A stretch of 64,000 nt of DNA from positions 1 through 64,000 of the forward strand of contig NZ_MUNW01000062.1 in the NCBI RefSeq assembly GCF_002002725.1, given 5' to 3'. Every line of letters starts with the position of its first letter. Position 1 is the stretch's first letter. The stretch comes from Sinorhizobium sp. A49 (GTDB lineage Bacteria; Pseudomonadota; Alphaproteobacteria; Rhizobiales; Rhizobiaceae). Below, in pieces: positions 8,965 to 18,761 of the stretch. The translations under genes were made by a program, and so were the position numbers. The notes below the pieces were generated by a model that worked only from the letters and a program-made list of their open reading frames with translations, made no database searches and was not told the origin of the DNA.

Positions 8965-10035
8965 ATGAAAAAACTACTGCTCGCTCTCGCAAGTACCGCT
9001 GCCGTCATCGGCTTTGCCAGTGCCGCTGCCGCCCAGGAAAAGGCGAAGGTCTGCTTCGTCTATGTCGGCTCCAAGACCGACGGCGGCTGGACGCAGGCCC
9101 ACGATATCGGCCGTTTGGAGCTGGAAAAGGCGCTCGGTGACAAGATCGAGACGCAGTTCCTCGAAAGCGTGCCGGAAGGCCCGGATGCCGAGCGCGCAAT
9201 CGAGCGCCTGGCTCGCTCCGGCTGCGGCCTGATCTACACGACATCCTTCGGCTTCATGGACGCGACGATCAAGATCGCCCAGAAGTTCCCGGACGTGAAG
9301 TTCGAACACGCCACCGGCTACAAGACCGCGCCGAACGTGGCGACCTATAACAGCCGCTTCTATGAAGGCCGCTACATCCAGGGCGTGATCGCCGCCAAGA
9401 TGTCCGAGAAGGGCGTTGCCGGTTACATCGCCTCGTTCCCGATCCCTGAAGTGGTCATGGGCATCAATTCCTTCGTCATCGGCGCGCGCTCGGTCAACCC
9501 TGACTTCAAGATCAAGGTCGTATGGGCCAACACCTGGTTTGACCCGGGTAAGGAAGCCGATGCCGCCAAGGCGCTCGTCGACCAGGGCGTCGATATCCTG
9601 ACCCAGCACACCGACACGACTGCGCCGATGCAGGTTGCTGCAGAGCGCGGCATCAAGGCCTTCGGCCAGGCCTCGGACATGATTGCCGCCGGTCCGAAGA
9701 CCCAGCTGACCGCGATCGTCGATACCTGGGGCGCCTACTACATCAAGCGCACGCAGGCCTTCCTCGACGGCAAGTGGGAAACCACGTCGAGCTGGGACGG
9801 ACTGAAGGACGGCATCCTCACGATGGCGCCCTACACCAACATGCCTGACGACGTGAAGAAGCTGGCCGAGGACACCGAGGCCAAGATCAAGTCCGGCGAG
9901 CTGAAGCCGTTTACTGGTCCGTTGAAGAAGCAGGACGGCAGCGGGTGGCTGGCCGCAGGCGCGTCGTCGGATGACGGCACGCTGCTCGGCATGAACTTCT
10001 ACGTCGAAGGCGTCGACGACCAGCTGCCGAAATAA
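8965..10035 (+). CDS. BMP-family periplasmic substrate-binding protein
   Basis: A 356-residue secreted binding protein of the Bmp/PnrA family, which in characterised cases binds nucleosides, autoinducer-2-like sugars or related ligands. It has a signal peptide (MKKLLLALAS... ending at ASAAAAQ, cleavage near residue 23) and no lipobox cysteine, so it is a soluble periplasmic protein. The conserved VYVGSKTDGGWTQAHDIG lies just after cleavage. An AGGTCAAG ribosome site precedes ATG 8965. It is the last gene of the operon and has its own 48-base upstream gap and a strong terminator behind it, which allows it to be expressed at a higher level than the membrane parts. Confidence 0.92.
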   Translation: MKKLLLALASTAAVIGFASAAAAQEKAKVCFVYVGSKTDGGWTQAHDIGRLELEKALGDKIETQFLESVPEGPDAERAIERLARSGCGLIYTTSFGFMDATIKIAQKFPDVKFEHATGYKTAPNVATYNSRFYEGRYIQGVIAAKMSEKGVAGYIASFPIPEVVMGINSFVIGARSVNPDFKIKVVWANTWFDPGKEADAAKALVDQGVDILTQHTDTTAPMQVAAERGIKAFGQASDMIAAGPKTQLTAIVDTWGAYYIKRTQAFLDGKWETTSSWDGLKDGILTMAPYTNMPDDVKKLAEDTEAKIKSGELKPFTGPLKKQDGSGWLAAGASSDDGTLLGMNFYVEGVDDQLPK

Positions 10036-10066
10036 GCCTAATCGGAAGATCGAGACTAGGTGCAGA

Positions 10067-10090
10067 CCCCGCCGTTACGGCGGGGTTTGT
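10067..10090 (+). terminator. Rho-independent terminator of the BMP transporter operon
   Basis: An 8-bp perfect GC stem (CCCCGCCG / CGGCGGGG) with a three-base loop, followed by TTTGT, 31 bases after the stop of the binding-protein gene. Confidence 0.85.
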
Positions 10091-10140
10091 CGTTCTCGCC
10101 GGTTGGTCATGACCACGCGGCGACGCGTCTGCAACTGTGA

Positions 10141-10208
10141 ACTGGTGTTGTTCTCCTCGCAGCGACTGGTGCAATCCATGGTCGTGCAGGCTGATTTCAA
10201 CACTAGTG
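10141..10208 (+). promoter_or_regulatory. Three ACTRGTG repeats upstream of the GntR gene (possible operators)
   Basis: The 7-base word ACTGGTG occurs at 10141 and 10165, and ACTAGTG, the core of the palindrome CACTAGTG, at 10202, in the 275-base space between the terminator and the GntR gene. In addition GCAGGCT and AGCCTGC form a spaced inverted pair around the third copy. Such short repeats upstream of a regulator are often its own operators, but no binding data support this and the spacing is uneven. Apart from these and the terminator I see nothing else in the gap 10036-10365. Confidence 0.3.
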
Positions 10209-10365
10209 CAGCCTGCCTGCATTTCGTGTAATGCTCTGAGGAATCGGTTGGCCGCTTTTGACGTTAGCCCGTCCAGTTCGTAGGGATGGGGCGATCGGTG
10301 GCGAACCGCATGTTGAGGCGCCGCATTCGGCGCTGTCAGGCAAGGGAGTGCCTGGAGGAGGTGGG

Positions 10366-11112
10366 TTGAACAGGAGTTTGCTGGAGACGGTCCTTTCCGG
10401 GACGCGGAAGCGCACCAGTCATGCGCATGTGGTCGACCAGCTTGGCAAGGCGATCGTTTCAGGCGAGTTTCCGATCGGATCGATCCTGCCCGGAGATCCG
10501 GAGCTTGCTGCGCGCTTCAAGGTGTCGCGCACGGTTCTTCGCGAAGCGATGAAGACGCTTGCCGCCAAGGGCCTCGTCGTTCCACGTGCCCGTATCGGCA
10601 CGCGCGTCACGCCGAGAAACGACTGGAACCTCTTCGACAACGATATCCTGACCTGGCATTTCGAATGCGGCGTGGACGAGGAGTTCCTCTACCACCTCAG
10701 CGAAGTGCGTCTTGCCTTCGAGCCGCATGCCGCGGCTCTTGCTGCAAGGAATGCTTCTGATGCAGAGATCAGCCGGATGATGCGGTTGGCAGTCGCCATG
10801 GGCGAAGCCGGCCACACGGCCGAGAGCCTCGCCTATGCCGACCTGAAATTCCATCTCTCGATTGCCGAGGCCTCGGGAAATCCGTTCATGCGTACTGTCG
10901 GCGGGCTGATCGAGGCGGCCCTCGTCGGTATCTTCAAGCTGAGTTCCCCTGTTGCGGAAAAAGGCGGCGTCGACGAAGTCGCCCGCAATCACATCCTTAT
11001 CGTCGAGCAAATCGGCCGCCGCGACGAAGCCGGCGCGCGCGCCGCAATGGAAAACGTCATAAAGATCGGGCGCGAGCGGGTGCGCGGAGCGCTTCGCTCA
11101 AGCGAACATTGA
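10366..11112 (+). CDS. FadR-subfamily GntR transcriptional regulator
   Basis: A 248-residue DNA-binding regulator with an N-terminal winged helix (about 15-85, containing LAARFKVSRTVLREAMKTL as the recognition helix region) and an all-helical FCD ligand-binding domain (about 100-235) with the metal-binding type residues expected around DLKFHLSIAEASGN. The start is taken as TTG 10366 because a strong GGAGGAGGTG site lies just before it; a longer frame from 10258 has no such site. FCD regulators usually sense sugar acids or organic acids; the adjacent genes (BMP transporter, CorC-like protein) give only weak hints about the target. Confidence 0.88.
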   Translation: MNRSLLETVLSGTRKRTSHAHVVDQLGKAIVSGEFPIGSILPGDPELAARFKVSRTVLREAMKTLAAKGLVVPRARIGTRVTPRNDWNLFDNDILTWHFECGVDEEFLYHLSEVRLAFEPHAAALAARNASDAEISRMMRLAVAMGEAGHTAESLAYADLKFHLSIAEASGNPFMRTVGGLIEAALVGIFKLSSPVAEKGGVDEVARNHILIVEQIGRRDEAGARAAMENVIKIGRERVRGALRSSEH

Positions 11113-11287
11113 GCCGACGTCGCAAACGTTTTCCATTTCGGGCAGGTATTTCCTCGCGAAATACGGGTGAAGCGCATTTGGTGACACGGATTTCGAGACT
11201 TGCGCTTGCTCGGATCGCCCGCTGGCCTTATTTGGTGAACGGTCGCTCTCGATTGGGCGACTTTTCGTCAACGGTGACTTGGAGACC

Positions 11288-12580
11288 ATGTCCGAATTTT
11301 TTGTCATTTTCGTCCTGCTTTTGATCAACGCATTTTTTGCTCTCTCGGAAATGGCAATCGTCTCGGCAAGCAAGCCATTGCTTCGCCAGATGGCAAAACA
11401 GGGAAATCTCCGCGCCGATGCGGCATTGAAGCTGGCGGAAGATCCCGGCAAGTTTCTTTCCACCGTCCAGGTGGGCATCACATTGGTCGGCACGCTGGCC
11501 GGCGCCTACGGTGGCGCGACGATCGCGGCCAAGTTCGCGCCGTTCTTCGACAGCATCGCCTGGATCAACCCCTACGGCCATCCGGTGGCTGTGGCGATCG
11601 TGGTGACGCTCATCACCTTCCTCTCGGTCGTCATCGGTGAGTTGATCCCCAAGCAGCTGGCGTTGAAGAACTCGGAAGGCTTTGCGATGTTCGTGGCGCG
11701 GCCGATGACGCTGCTGTCGCGCATCGTGGCGCCGATCGTCTACCTGTTCGAAACGTCGGCAGCCCTGATGATGCGTCTGCTCGGCATACGTCCCGATGAT
11801 GCGGACCATGTGACCGAAGAAGAGGTCCACGCGATCATGGCGGAAGGTGTGGAGAGCGGCGCGATCGAAAAGTCGGAGCACGAGATGCTCCGCCGCATCA
11901 TCCGCCTCGGCGACCGCAACGTGAAGTCGATCATGACGCACCGCACCGAAATGAGCTTTATCGACATCAATGACAGCCTCGATGTCATCGGCGAGAAAAT
12001 CCGGCAATACGGCCATTCCCGTTACCCTGTCGTCGACGGACCGAGTGGCGATGTCATTGGTGCGGTCCTGGCGAAGGAAATCCTCAACGCACCGACGTCG
12101 GTCCCGCTCGACGTGCGCAAATATGTGCGTGAGATCCATACCCTGCCGGAAACCGCATCCTGCCTGAAGGCGCTCGATGCCTTCAAGTCGTCGAGCATCA
12201 ACATGGCGATGATCGTCGACGAATACGGCAGCACGGAAGGCATCATCACCATCGCCGATATTCTCGAGGCGATCGTCGGTGTGCTGCCGTCGAACTATGA
12301 CGACCTCGAGCACGCTTTGATCCGTCAGCGCGAGGATGGAACATACCTGGTCGACGGCCGTACGCCGATCGATGAAATCCATCTGACCATCGGCATCGAA
12401 GGCATCGATGCCGACGGAAACTTCGAAACGATCGCGGGTTTTCTGGTTCAGCAGCTGCGCAAGACGCCGGAAGAGGGCGATATTGCCATTGCCCATGGAT
12501 ATCGTTTCGAAGTGATCGATATGGATTCCCGCCGTATCGACAAGATCCTCGTCAGCCGCTGCGAGAACACCGCTGCCTGA
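11288..12580 (+). CDS. CNNM/CorC-HlyC family membrane protein with CBS domains
   Basis: A 430-residue protein of the hemolysin-C/CorC group. Domains in order: a DUF21/CNNM membrane domain (about 1-190, NAFFALSEMAIVSAS at the start), a pair of CBS domains (about 205-330) that bind adenine nucleotides, and a C-terminal CorC_HlyC domain (about 345-425). Members are linked to magnesium or cobalt efflux and membrane-damage tolerance; the hemolysin name is historical. The ATG at 11288 follows TTGGAG; a TTG three codons earlier is possible. It is convergent with moeA and is followed by two hairpins. Confidence 0.88.
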   Translation: MSEFFVIFVLLLINAFFALSEMAIVSASKPLLRQMAKQGNLRADAALKLAEDPGKFLSTVQVGITLVGTLAGAYGGATIAAKFAPFFDSIAWINPYGHPVAVAIVVTLITFLSVVIGELIPKQLALKNSEGFAMFVARPMTLLSRIVAPIVYLFETSAALMMRLLGIRPDDADHVTEEEVHAIMAEGVESGAIEKSEHEMLRRIIRLGDRNVKSIMTHRTEMSFIDINDSLDVIGEKIRQYGHSRYPVVDGPSGDVIGAVLAKEILNAPTSVPLDVRKYVREIHTLPETASCLKALDAFKSSSINMAMIVDEYGSTEGIITIADILEAIVGVLPSNYDDLEHALIRQREDGTYLVDGRTPIDEIHLTIGIEGIDADGNFETIAGFLVQQLRKTPEEGDIAIAHGYRFEVIDMDSRRIDKILVSRCENTAA

Positions 12581-12596
12581 TGTCCTGATAAGGACG

Positions 12597-12618
12597 CGGC
12601 GCCCGCTTGGGCGTCGCT
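12597..12618. other. GC-rich hairpin after the CorC-like gene
   Basis: A 9-bp stem with one wobble pair (GCGGCGCCC / GGGCGTCGC, loop GCTT) lies 16 bases after the CorC stop. No T-run follows, so it may protect the 3' end of the mRNA instead of stopping transcription. Confidence 0.5.
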
Positions 12619-12692
12619 GATCGACAATTGGCCAACGGTGCTTTGGCTGACGCAGTCGTCGTTCGGGAAAAAGCGGATAGCATAGAAAAGCA

Positions 12693-12720
12693 AAAGGTCG
12701 GGCAATACCCGACCTTTCCC
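12693..12720. terminator. Probable bidirectional terminator between CorC-like gene and moeA
   Basis: A perfect 10-bp stem AAAGGTCGGG / CCCGACCTTT with loop CAATA. On the minus strand it is followed by TTGCTTTTC and on the plus strand by CCCTC, so it is the better terminator for the trp-moa transcript. The rest of the 12581-12923 gap holds an AT-richer stretch around 12780-12870 with a GCAGCAG / CTGCTGC inverted pair and no convincing gene. Confidence 0.65.
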
Positions 12721-12923
12721 TCAAATCATCACGGCGCCTGCTAGTACATCCGTAGTCATTCGCCTTGAGCGATGATTGAATGATTGCGTTATTAAAGGGT
12801 TACTATGTCGGGCATATGACAATGCAGCAGCAAATATTCTTTGTGTCTGCTGCGCTGCTATGAATGAATGCCATGCCCACGCGTTGAGTGCCCGCGACGT
12901 GTCGCTCGACCGCCTGTCCGGGC

Positions 12924-14135
12924 CTATCTGAGTTTGATGACCTGGCACTGCGAGCCAGCGGGTGCCTCTTCGGCGTTCGGCGCGCGAACGATCAGGCAAT
13001 CGGACTGGGCAAACACCTTCATCATCGACGAATCCTGCCGCGGGAAGGGATGGGCCACAAGGGAACCGTGCGCATCTTTCGAAAGCCGCGCACGCACATA
13101 GTCCTGGCGCTTGTCGTTGGCAGGGAGAGGCGAGCCGAGGTGGGCGGTGCTCAGACGGTCGCGCGCCGCCAGGCTCGCGAGCCTTCGGGTCAGAGGCTCG
13201 AGAAACAAGAGCGCACAAACGAGGCTGGAGACAGGATTGCCGGGCAGGCCCAGCACCGCCATGCCGCCGAGCTGCCCGACCATCAGCGGCTTTCCGGGCC
13301 GCATCGCGATGCGCCAGAAGTCGAGCGTCATCCCGTTTGCAAGCAATGTCGACTGCACGAGGTCATGGTCGCCGACCGAAGCGCCGCCAAGCGTGACGAG
13401 CACGTCGGCTTCCGCCAGCCTTGCCTGCTCGACGGCCGCTGAAATCGCCCGGCTGTTGTCCGGGACGATGCCGAGGTCGAGGACATCGGCCCCATTGTCG
13501 CGTGCGATGGCAGCAACACCGAAGGTGTTCGAGGCTATGATCTGATCGGCACCTGGGACGCTGCCGGGTGTTAGCAATTCATCACCGGTCGCAAGGATCG
13601 CAATCAAAGGCTTCTTGAAGACCGGCAAGGTCGCATGGTTCATGCCGGCGGCGACAGTCAGCCGGCCGGCATCCAGCACGTCGCCCGCGCGCAACACCGT
13701 TTCTCCGGCTGCAAAATCCTGGCCGGACAGCCTGATATGCCGCCCCTTGCCGGGTACAAACGAGGTTCGGATTCTGCCATCCGCAAGCGGCTCGGTATCT
13801 TCCTGGATGATGACGGTATCGGCGCCCGCGGGAAGCGGAGCTCCGGTAAAGATGCGAACGGCCTGCCCAGGCTTTACCTCGCCACCGAAGCCATGGCCGG
13901 CAGCGGATTGGCCGATGACGCTGAGTTCGGCGCCGACGGCGCTGACATCGTCGTGACGCACGGCATAGCCATCCATCGCTGAATTGTCGAAGGCGGGGTG
14001 GGTGACACGTGCAGCGACATCCTGCGCCAGCACACGACCTAGGCCGTCATGCAGGCTGATCTCTTCGATTGCCTGCCGCGGGCTGGCACTGCCGAGGACC
14101 CTGTCAAGCGCATCTTCGACCGAAAGCAGCGACAT
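12924..14135 (-). CDS. moeA: Molybdopterin molybdenumtransferase
   Basis: A 403-residue enzyme that inserts molybdate into adenylated molybdopterin, the last step of molybdenum cofactor synthesis. Family motifs are intact: NSAMDGYAVR near residue 50, GAPLPAGADTVIIQEDTE near 97, the MoCF-binding GGASVGDHD near residue 230, and LPGNPVSS near 275. It follows moaC by 6 bases in the same minus-strand operon, giving cells two Mo-cofactor genes behind the trp genes. Its downstream neighbour is the convergent CorC-like gene. Confidence 0.95.
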   Translation of the reverse strand: MSLLSVEDALDRVLGSASPRQAIEEISLHDGLGRVLAQDVAARVTHPAFDNSAMDGYAVRHDDVSAVGAELSVIGQSAAGHGFGGEVKPGQAVRIFTGAPLPAGADTVIIQEDTEPLADGRIRTSFVPGKGRHIRLSGQDFAAGETVLRAGDVLDAGRLTVAAGMNHATLPVFKKPLIAILATGDELLTPGSVPGADQIIASNTFGVAAIARDNGADVLDLGIVPDNSRAISAAVEQARLAEADVLVTLGGASVGDHDLVQSTLLANGMTLDFWRIAMRPGKPLMVGQLGGMAVLGLPGNPVSSLVCALLFLEPLTRRLASLAARDRLSTAHLGSPLPANDKRQDYVRARLSKDAHGSLVAHPFPRQDSSMMKVFAQSDCLIVRAPNAEEAPAGSQCQVIKLR

Positions 14136-14141
14136 CGTCCG

Positions 14142-14630
14142 TCAGTCTCCCCGACGCTGGTAATCGCCCGACCGGCCGCCGGATTTGCTCACGAGCTGGA
14201 TGCCGCCGATTTCCATCTCCCGGTCTGCGGCCTTCGCCATGTCGTAGATGGTCAGGCAGGCGATGCTGACTGCGGTCAGCGCCTCCATCTCGACGCCGGT
14301 CTTGCCGGTCAGCTTGGCGAGCGCTTCGACCCGCAAGCCTGGTAGGGCGGAATCCGGCACAATGTCCACCGACACCTTGCTCAGCATCAGCGGGTGGCAG
14401 AGCGGAATGAGACTAGACGTCTGCTTGGCGGCCATGATGCCGGCCAGCCGCGCCGTGCCGATAACATCGCCCTTTTTGGCATCACCCTCCAGGATCAGCG
14501 CAAGCGTCTCGGGACGCATGCGCACGTGGCCCTCGGCAGTGGCGGTACGGACTGTCTCGGCCTTGCCGCCGACGTCGACCATGTTCGCTTCGCCGCTGCT
14601 GTCGAGGTGCGTGAGCGTGGTCTTGCCCAT
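14142..14630 (-). CDS. moaC: Cyclic pyranopterin monophosphate synthase
   Basis: A 162-residue enzyme that, after MoaA, converts the GTP-derived cyclic dehydro-GTP intermediate to cyclic pyranopterin monophosphate in molybdenum cofactor synthesis. The active-site blocks [13 protein letters not shown], the [11 protein letters not shown] stretch and the catalytic region [11 protein letters not shown] are all present. Two adjacent ATG codons (14633 and 14630) overlap the trpC stop; 14630 gives better spacing to the GGCGGA site and is chosen. The overlap couples its translation to trpC. Confidence 0.95.
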   Translation of the reverse strand: MGKTTLTHLDSSGEANMVDVGGKAETVRTATAEGHVRMRPETLALILEGDAKKGDVIGTARLAGIMAAKQTSSLIPLCHPLMLSKVSVDIVPDSALPGLRVEALAKLTGKTGVEMEALTAVSIACLTIYDMAKAADREMEIGGIQLVSKSGGRSGDYQRRGD

Positions 14631-15445
14631 CATTCCGCCGCCAGAACGCTTTCGGAGCCGGTCAGGAGCGCACGTGTTGCCGTCTCGACATCGCTCTTGC
14701 GCATCAGGCTTTCGCCAACCAGGAAGGTGGTGATGCCGCTCAATTCCAGACGCTTGCAATCGTCATGGGTGAAGATACCGCTTTCGCCGACGAGCAGCCG
14801 ATCGGACGGAACCATCGATGCCAGCTGTTCTGAAACGGCGAGATCGACGTCGAAGGTTCTCAGATTGCGATTGTTGATGCCGACCAGCGGCGAGGCAAGC
14901 TTCAGCGCCCGCTCCATCTCTTCGGCGTCGTGCACCTCAATGAGCACATCTATGCCGAGCGAAAGGGCCGCATCTTCGAGGCGTCGTGCGTCGTCGTCGC
15001 TGAGCGACGCCATGATCAGCAGAATGCAATCCGCACCCCAGGCGCGCGCTTCGAGCACCTGATAGGTGTCGAACATGAAGTCCTTGCGCAAGGCAGGAAG
15101 TGTACAGGCCGCGCGGGCAGCCTCAAGGAATGCCGGAGCCCCCTGAAAGCTCGGCCCGTCGGTCAGCACAGAAAGACAGGCTGCGCCGCCAGCCTCATAG
15201 GCTTTCGCCAGGGCCGGCGGATCAAAATCAGGACGGATCAGGCCCTTCGACGGGCTCGCCTTCTTGATTTCGGCGATCAGGCCGAAGCGGCCCTGTTGTT
15301 GACGCGCGGCCAATGCCGCATGGAAACCACGCGGAGCGGACTGATCTGCAATGCGGGCCTTCAGGTCTTCGATCGACGTTTGCGATCTGGCCGCGGCGAT
15401 CTCGTCGCGCTTATAGGCTTCGATCTTGCGCAGGATATCGGTCAT
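14630..15445 (-). CDS. trpC: Indole-3-glycerol phosphate synthase
   Basis: A 271-residue TIM-barrel enzyme that closes the indole ring from carboxyphenylaminodeoxyribulose phosphate in tryptophan synthesis. The family motifs appear in order: [12 protein letters not shown] (catalytic lysines), [29 protein letters not shown] and FLVGESLMR. It is monofunctional, without a fused TrpF domain. The start at 15445 ([12 protein letters not shown]) lies 16 bases after trpD; the open frame further upstream lies inside trpD and is not used. Confidence 0.96.
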   Translation of the reverse strand: MTDILRKIEAYKRDEIAAARSQTSIEDLKARIADQSAPRGFHAALAARQQQGRFGLIAEIKKASPSKGLIRPDFDPPALAKAYEAGGAACLSVLTDGPSFQGAPAFLEAARAACTLPALRKDFMFDTYQVLEARAWGADCILLIMASLSDDDARRLEDAALSLGIDVLIEVHDAEEMERALKLASPLVGINNRNLRTFDVDLAVSEQLASMVPSDRLLVGESGIFTHDDCKRLELSGITTFLVGESLMRKSDVETATRALLTGSESVLAAE

Positions 15446-15461
15446 GGCGCGGTTCCTTGTC

Positions 15462-16475
15462 TCACGCAGCGTTCGAGACGCTGACCAGGCGCTGCAGCGC
15501 CGCTTTGGCGCCACCGCTGGAAAGCGATTGGCGGGCGAGCGTCATGCCTTCACCAAGATTTGCAGCCTTGCCGGCAATCATCAGCGATGCGGCCGCATTG
15601 GCAAGCGAAATGTCCCTGTAGGCGTTTTCAGCGCCATCGAGCACAGCCTGGAGCGCAACGGCATTGTGGGCGCCGTCGCCACCCTTCAAGGCGTCGAGGG
15701 TGACCGTCTGGAGGCCGAAGTCTTCAGGCGTCAGATTGAAGGTGCTGATCTTGCCGTTTTCAAGAGCCGCAACCTGCGTCGTGCCGGTGGTGGTGATCTC
15801 GTCGAGACCTTCGCCATGCACGACCCAGACATTTTCGGATCCGAGGTCACGCAGCACCTCCGCCAGCGGTTGGACCCATTGCGGCGCGTAGACGCCGACC
15901 AGTTGCCGCTTGACGCCGGCAGGATTGGAGAGCGGGCCGAGCAGGTTGAAGATCGTGCGGGTTCCGAGCTCGACGCGTGTCGGGCCGACATGACGCATGG
16001 CGGAATGATGCTGCTGGGCAAACATGAAGCCGACGCCGGCTTCGTTGATGCAGCGCGAGATGGCCTCTGGGCCGATGTCGAGCTTGACACCAAGGCATGA
16101 CAGGGCGTCTGCCGTGCCGGACTTGGAGCTCAGCGCACGGTTGCCGTGCTTGGCGACCGGCACACCCGCACCGGCAACGATCAGCGAGGCGAGGGTGGAG
16201 ATATTATAGGTGCCCGCACCGTCGCCGCCGGTTCCGACGATATCGACGGCATTGGCCGGAGCATCGACCGGCAACATGCGGGCGCGCATGGCGGCAACCG
16301 CGCCGACGATTTCATCCACGGTTTCGCCGCGGACGCGCAGAGCCATGAGGAATCCGCCAATCTGCGATGGCGTCGCCGCACCCGACATGATGATCTCGAA
16401 AGCCGCTCGTGCGTCTTCGCGGTTGAGTGCCTCGCCGGCGGCGACCTTGGCGACAAACGGTTTCAGATCACTCAT
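15462..16475 (-). CDS. trpD: Anthranilate phosphoribosyltransferase
   Basis: A 337-residue enzyme that transfers phosphoribose from PRPP to anthranilate. The PRPP loop [14 protein letters not shown] is seen near residue 80, followed by [15 protein letters not shown] and the anthranilate-site stretch [12 protein letters not shown]. It is not fused to a TrpG glutaminase domain. The ATG at 16475 lies 19 bases after the ppiD stop. trpE and the remaining trp genes are not in this window, as expected for the split trp genes of rhizobia. Confidence 0.96.
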   Translation of the reverse strand: MSDLKPFVAKVAAGEALNREDARAAFEIIMSGAATPSQIGGFLMALRVRGETVDEIVGAVAAMRARMLPVDAPANAVDIVGTGGDGAGTYNISTLASLIVAGAGVPVAKHGNRALSSKSGTADALSCLGVKLDIGPEAISRCINEAGVGFMFAQQHHSAMRHVGPTRVELGTRTIFNLLGPLSNPAGVKRQLVGVYAPQWVQPLAEVLRDLGSENVWVVHGEGLDEITTTGTTQVAALENGKISTFNLTPEDFGLQTVTLDALKGGDGAHNAVALQAVLDGAENAYRDISLANAAASLMIAGKAANLGEGMTLARQSLSSGGAKAALQRLVSVSNAA

Positions 16476-16494
16476 CGGTAGTTTTCCTTGCCGC

Positions 16495-18387
16495 TTATCT
16501 CTGTGCCAAAGCCGTTTCGGCAAGTGTCTGATTGATCGAAACACCGTAGGCCGACTGCAGCGTCGAGACCATCTGGTCGAGAATGTCGTCGCCGCTGGCA
16601 CGGGCCATGGCCTGGATCTGGCGGCTGTCGTCCTCCAGGGCGTCGGTCGGGCCGTTGTTCTCGATCGAGGTGACACGCAACAGGATTTGACCGTCGCCAC
16701 CAATACCGGCGGCGTTGGCAACGTGACCATCCGGACCGCTGAAGGCGGCAGCAACGGCGGCCGGGCTCAGCGCCGCATCCGACGTCGACCGGGTCAATCC
16801 GGCCTTCGTTTCGACGGCAAGACCAAGTTCCGTCGCGATATCGGCGAGCGTCGCGCCCTTTTCGATGCGCTGCTTCAGCTCCGTGGCCTTGGTGGCGAGA
16901 GCCGTGCGTTGCTGTTCTGCGGTCCAGTCCGCTGCCACTTCGTCGCGTGCTTCGTCGAGCGTGCGATCACGTGCCGGAACCACTTCGTCGAGGTCGAACC
17001 AGACGTAGCCGTCACGGCCGATGTTCACCGGCAGCGTCTCGTCGCCCATCTGGGCCTTGAAGACTTCCTGCAGCAGTGCGTTCGGCTCGGGCAGGCCGGC
17101 GACATCATCGCCGTTCATGTCCTTGCCGGTTGCGTCGATGCCATCGATGGTCGCAACCTTCAACTTGAGGGTCTCAGCCAGATCCTTGAGCGAGGCGCCG
17201 GAAGCACGCTCGTCCTCGATCTTGTCGTGAAGGCCGATGATTTCGCCCTGTGCGTTTGCGAGGGCAATTTCCTTGCGCAGCTCTTCCTTCACTTCATCGA
17301 AGCTGCGAACCGTTTCCGGGCGGATGTTCGTCGCGCGCAGGATGACCGGTCCGAAGGCGCCATCGATGACAGGCGAGGTGCCGCCATCGGTTGCGATCGC
17401 GAAAGCGGCTTCGCCGATCTTGGCGTCCGGAACGTTTGCCGGTGTGAACTCGCCGAGCAGAACGTCTGCCGGCGTCTTGCCTTCGGCCTTCACAAGGTCG
17501 TCGAAGGATGTGCCGGCTGTGAGCTTGGCTGCCGCAGCGTCCGCTGCCTTACGTGACGGGAAGGCAAGCTGTTCGATCGTGCGCGTCGCTTCGGTGCGGA
17601 AGTTGTCCTTGCGCTTGTCGTAGTCAGCACGAACGTCCGCATCGACGACGGTCGTCACGTCGGCAAGATCTTCAGGCGCCAGCTTCAGGTAGGTGACCTT
17701 GCGGTACTCCGGCGCGCGGTAGTTAGCCTTGCGGCTGTCGTACCAGGGGGCAAGAACGTCATCGCCCGGCGCCTTGACCGGATCGATGTTGGCATTGGAC
17801 AGGAGGACGTAGTCGACCGAGCGCTTCTCGTGACGGTAGGACGCGATCGCGTCGCTCAGCACCTTCGGTGCGATGTAGCCGTCGGACAGGGCATCGACGA
17901 TCTGCGAGCGCACGGCAACCTGGCTGCGGTTGTTGATGTAGTCCTGTTCGCGAAGGCCGGCGTTGCGCAGAACGCTCGAGAACGTCAGGCGATCGAACTG
18001 GCCGTTGACGCTGTGGAAGGCCGGATCTTCGGCGATGAGCTTGGCCAGCCGGTCTTCCGAAAGGCCGAGGTTCATGTCGCCGGCGAGCTGATCGAGGGCT
18101 GCACCCGCGACGAGCTGGGAATAGACCTGCTGCTCGATGCCGAACGCTTTTGCCTGCTGCGGCGTCAGGCGGGTGCCGAGCTGGCGCGAAACGAGCGCGA
18201 GCTGACGCTCGTAAGCGAGGCGGAAATCCGGGGCCTTCACTTTGACGTCACCGACGACGACCACGGCATCCGACTGGTTTGCGATCATCGATGTCGATGC
18301 GCCCCACACCATGAATGACAGCACGAGAATGACGAGCAGGCCTTTGACGACCCAGGTCTGGGCGGCTTTTCTCAGGAATTCGAGCAT
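16495..18387 (-). CDS. ppiD: PpiD/SurA-like membrane-anchored peptidyl-prolyl isomerase
   Basis: A 630-residue periplasmic folding factor with one N-terminal membrane anchor (about residues 14-35, [17 protein letters not shown]) and a large periplasmic part. A SurA_N-like chaperone domain (about 40-200) precedes a parvulin-type rotamase region (about 240-380), and a long helical tail follows. Catalytic activity cannot be judged, since PpiD parvulin domains are often inactive. It heads the operon ppiD-trpD-trpC-moaC-moeA with a 19-base gap to trpD, an arrangement common in Rhizobiales. Confidence 0.88.
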   Translation of the reverse strand: MLEFLRKAAQTWVVKGLLVILVLSFMVWGASTSMIANQSDAVVVVGDVKVKAPDFRLAYERQLALVSRQLGTRLTPQQAKAFGIEQQVYSQLVAGAALDQLAGDMNLGLSEDRLAKLIAEDPAFHSVNGQFDRLTFSSVLRNAGLREQDYINNRSQVAVRSQIVDALSDGYIAPKVLSDAIASYRHEKRSVDYVLLSNANIDPVKAPGDDVLAPWYDSRKANYRAPEYRKVTYLKLAPEDLADVTTVVDADVRADYDKRKDNFRTEATRTIEQLAFPSRKAADAAAAKLTAGTSFDDLVKAEGKTPADVLLGEFTPANVPDAKIGEAAFAIATDGGTSPVIDGAFGPVILRATNIRPETVRSFDEVKEELRKEIALANAQGEIIGLHDKIEDERASGASLKDLAETLKLKVATIDGIDATGKDMNGDDVAGLPEPNALLQEVFKAQMGDETLPVNIGRDGYVWFDLDEVVPARDRTLDEARDEVAADWTAEQQRTALATKATELKQRIEKGATLADIATELGLAVETKAGLTRSTSDAALSPAAVAAAFSGPDGHVANAAGIGGDGQILLRVTSIENNGPTDALEDDSRQIQAMARASGDDILDQMVSTLQSAYGVSINQTLAETALAQR

Positions 18388-18761
18388 GGGGGCAGAAACC
18401 TCGTTTCAGTGCGGTGGCTGTTGGCCAAACGAGTTCGTTCCTTAAAACAAACGAAACAGGAAATGAAGGGCGCAATGGCGCAAATTGCGCGCCACCCGCA
18501 GATCACGGCAAATCAGGTGATTCGTACGGACGTCGGGCCATCGGCAGCCGGGAGGCTCCGGCGAACTCTTTGCGATGCCGATAGCTATCGATGCAACGGC
18601 GCTAATGACAAAATTGGCGTCGGATTTATTAGCCGGCAACAGAAATTTGGCCGTCATACTGGGGAATTCGCCGTCGCTGGATTGAGATCGAAAACACTTC
18701 GGAACTATGGTTGTGTGTATCGGGCGGGGCGATTCATGCGGCCTCCGTGGAAAGACATGCC
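18388..18761. other. Divergent intergenic region ppiD / Na-Pi cotransporter
   Basis: This 374-base gap must hold the promoters of both flanking genes. The only structure seen is an inverted pair GCGCAAT / ATTGCGC at about 18470-18490 close to ppiD. No convincing -35/-10 pair, Pho box or small gene was found. Confidence 0.4.

Noticed and set aside
11228-12724. A 498-codon minus-strand frame opposite the CorC-like gene
   Set aside because: Antisense shadow; Asp/His/Arg-rich text without hydrophobic core.
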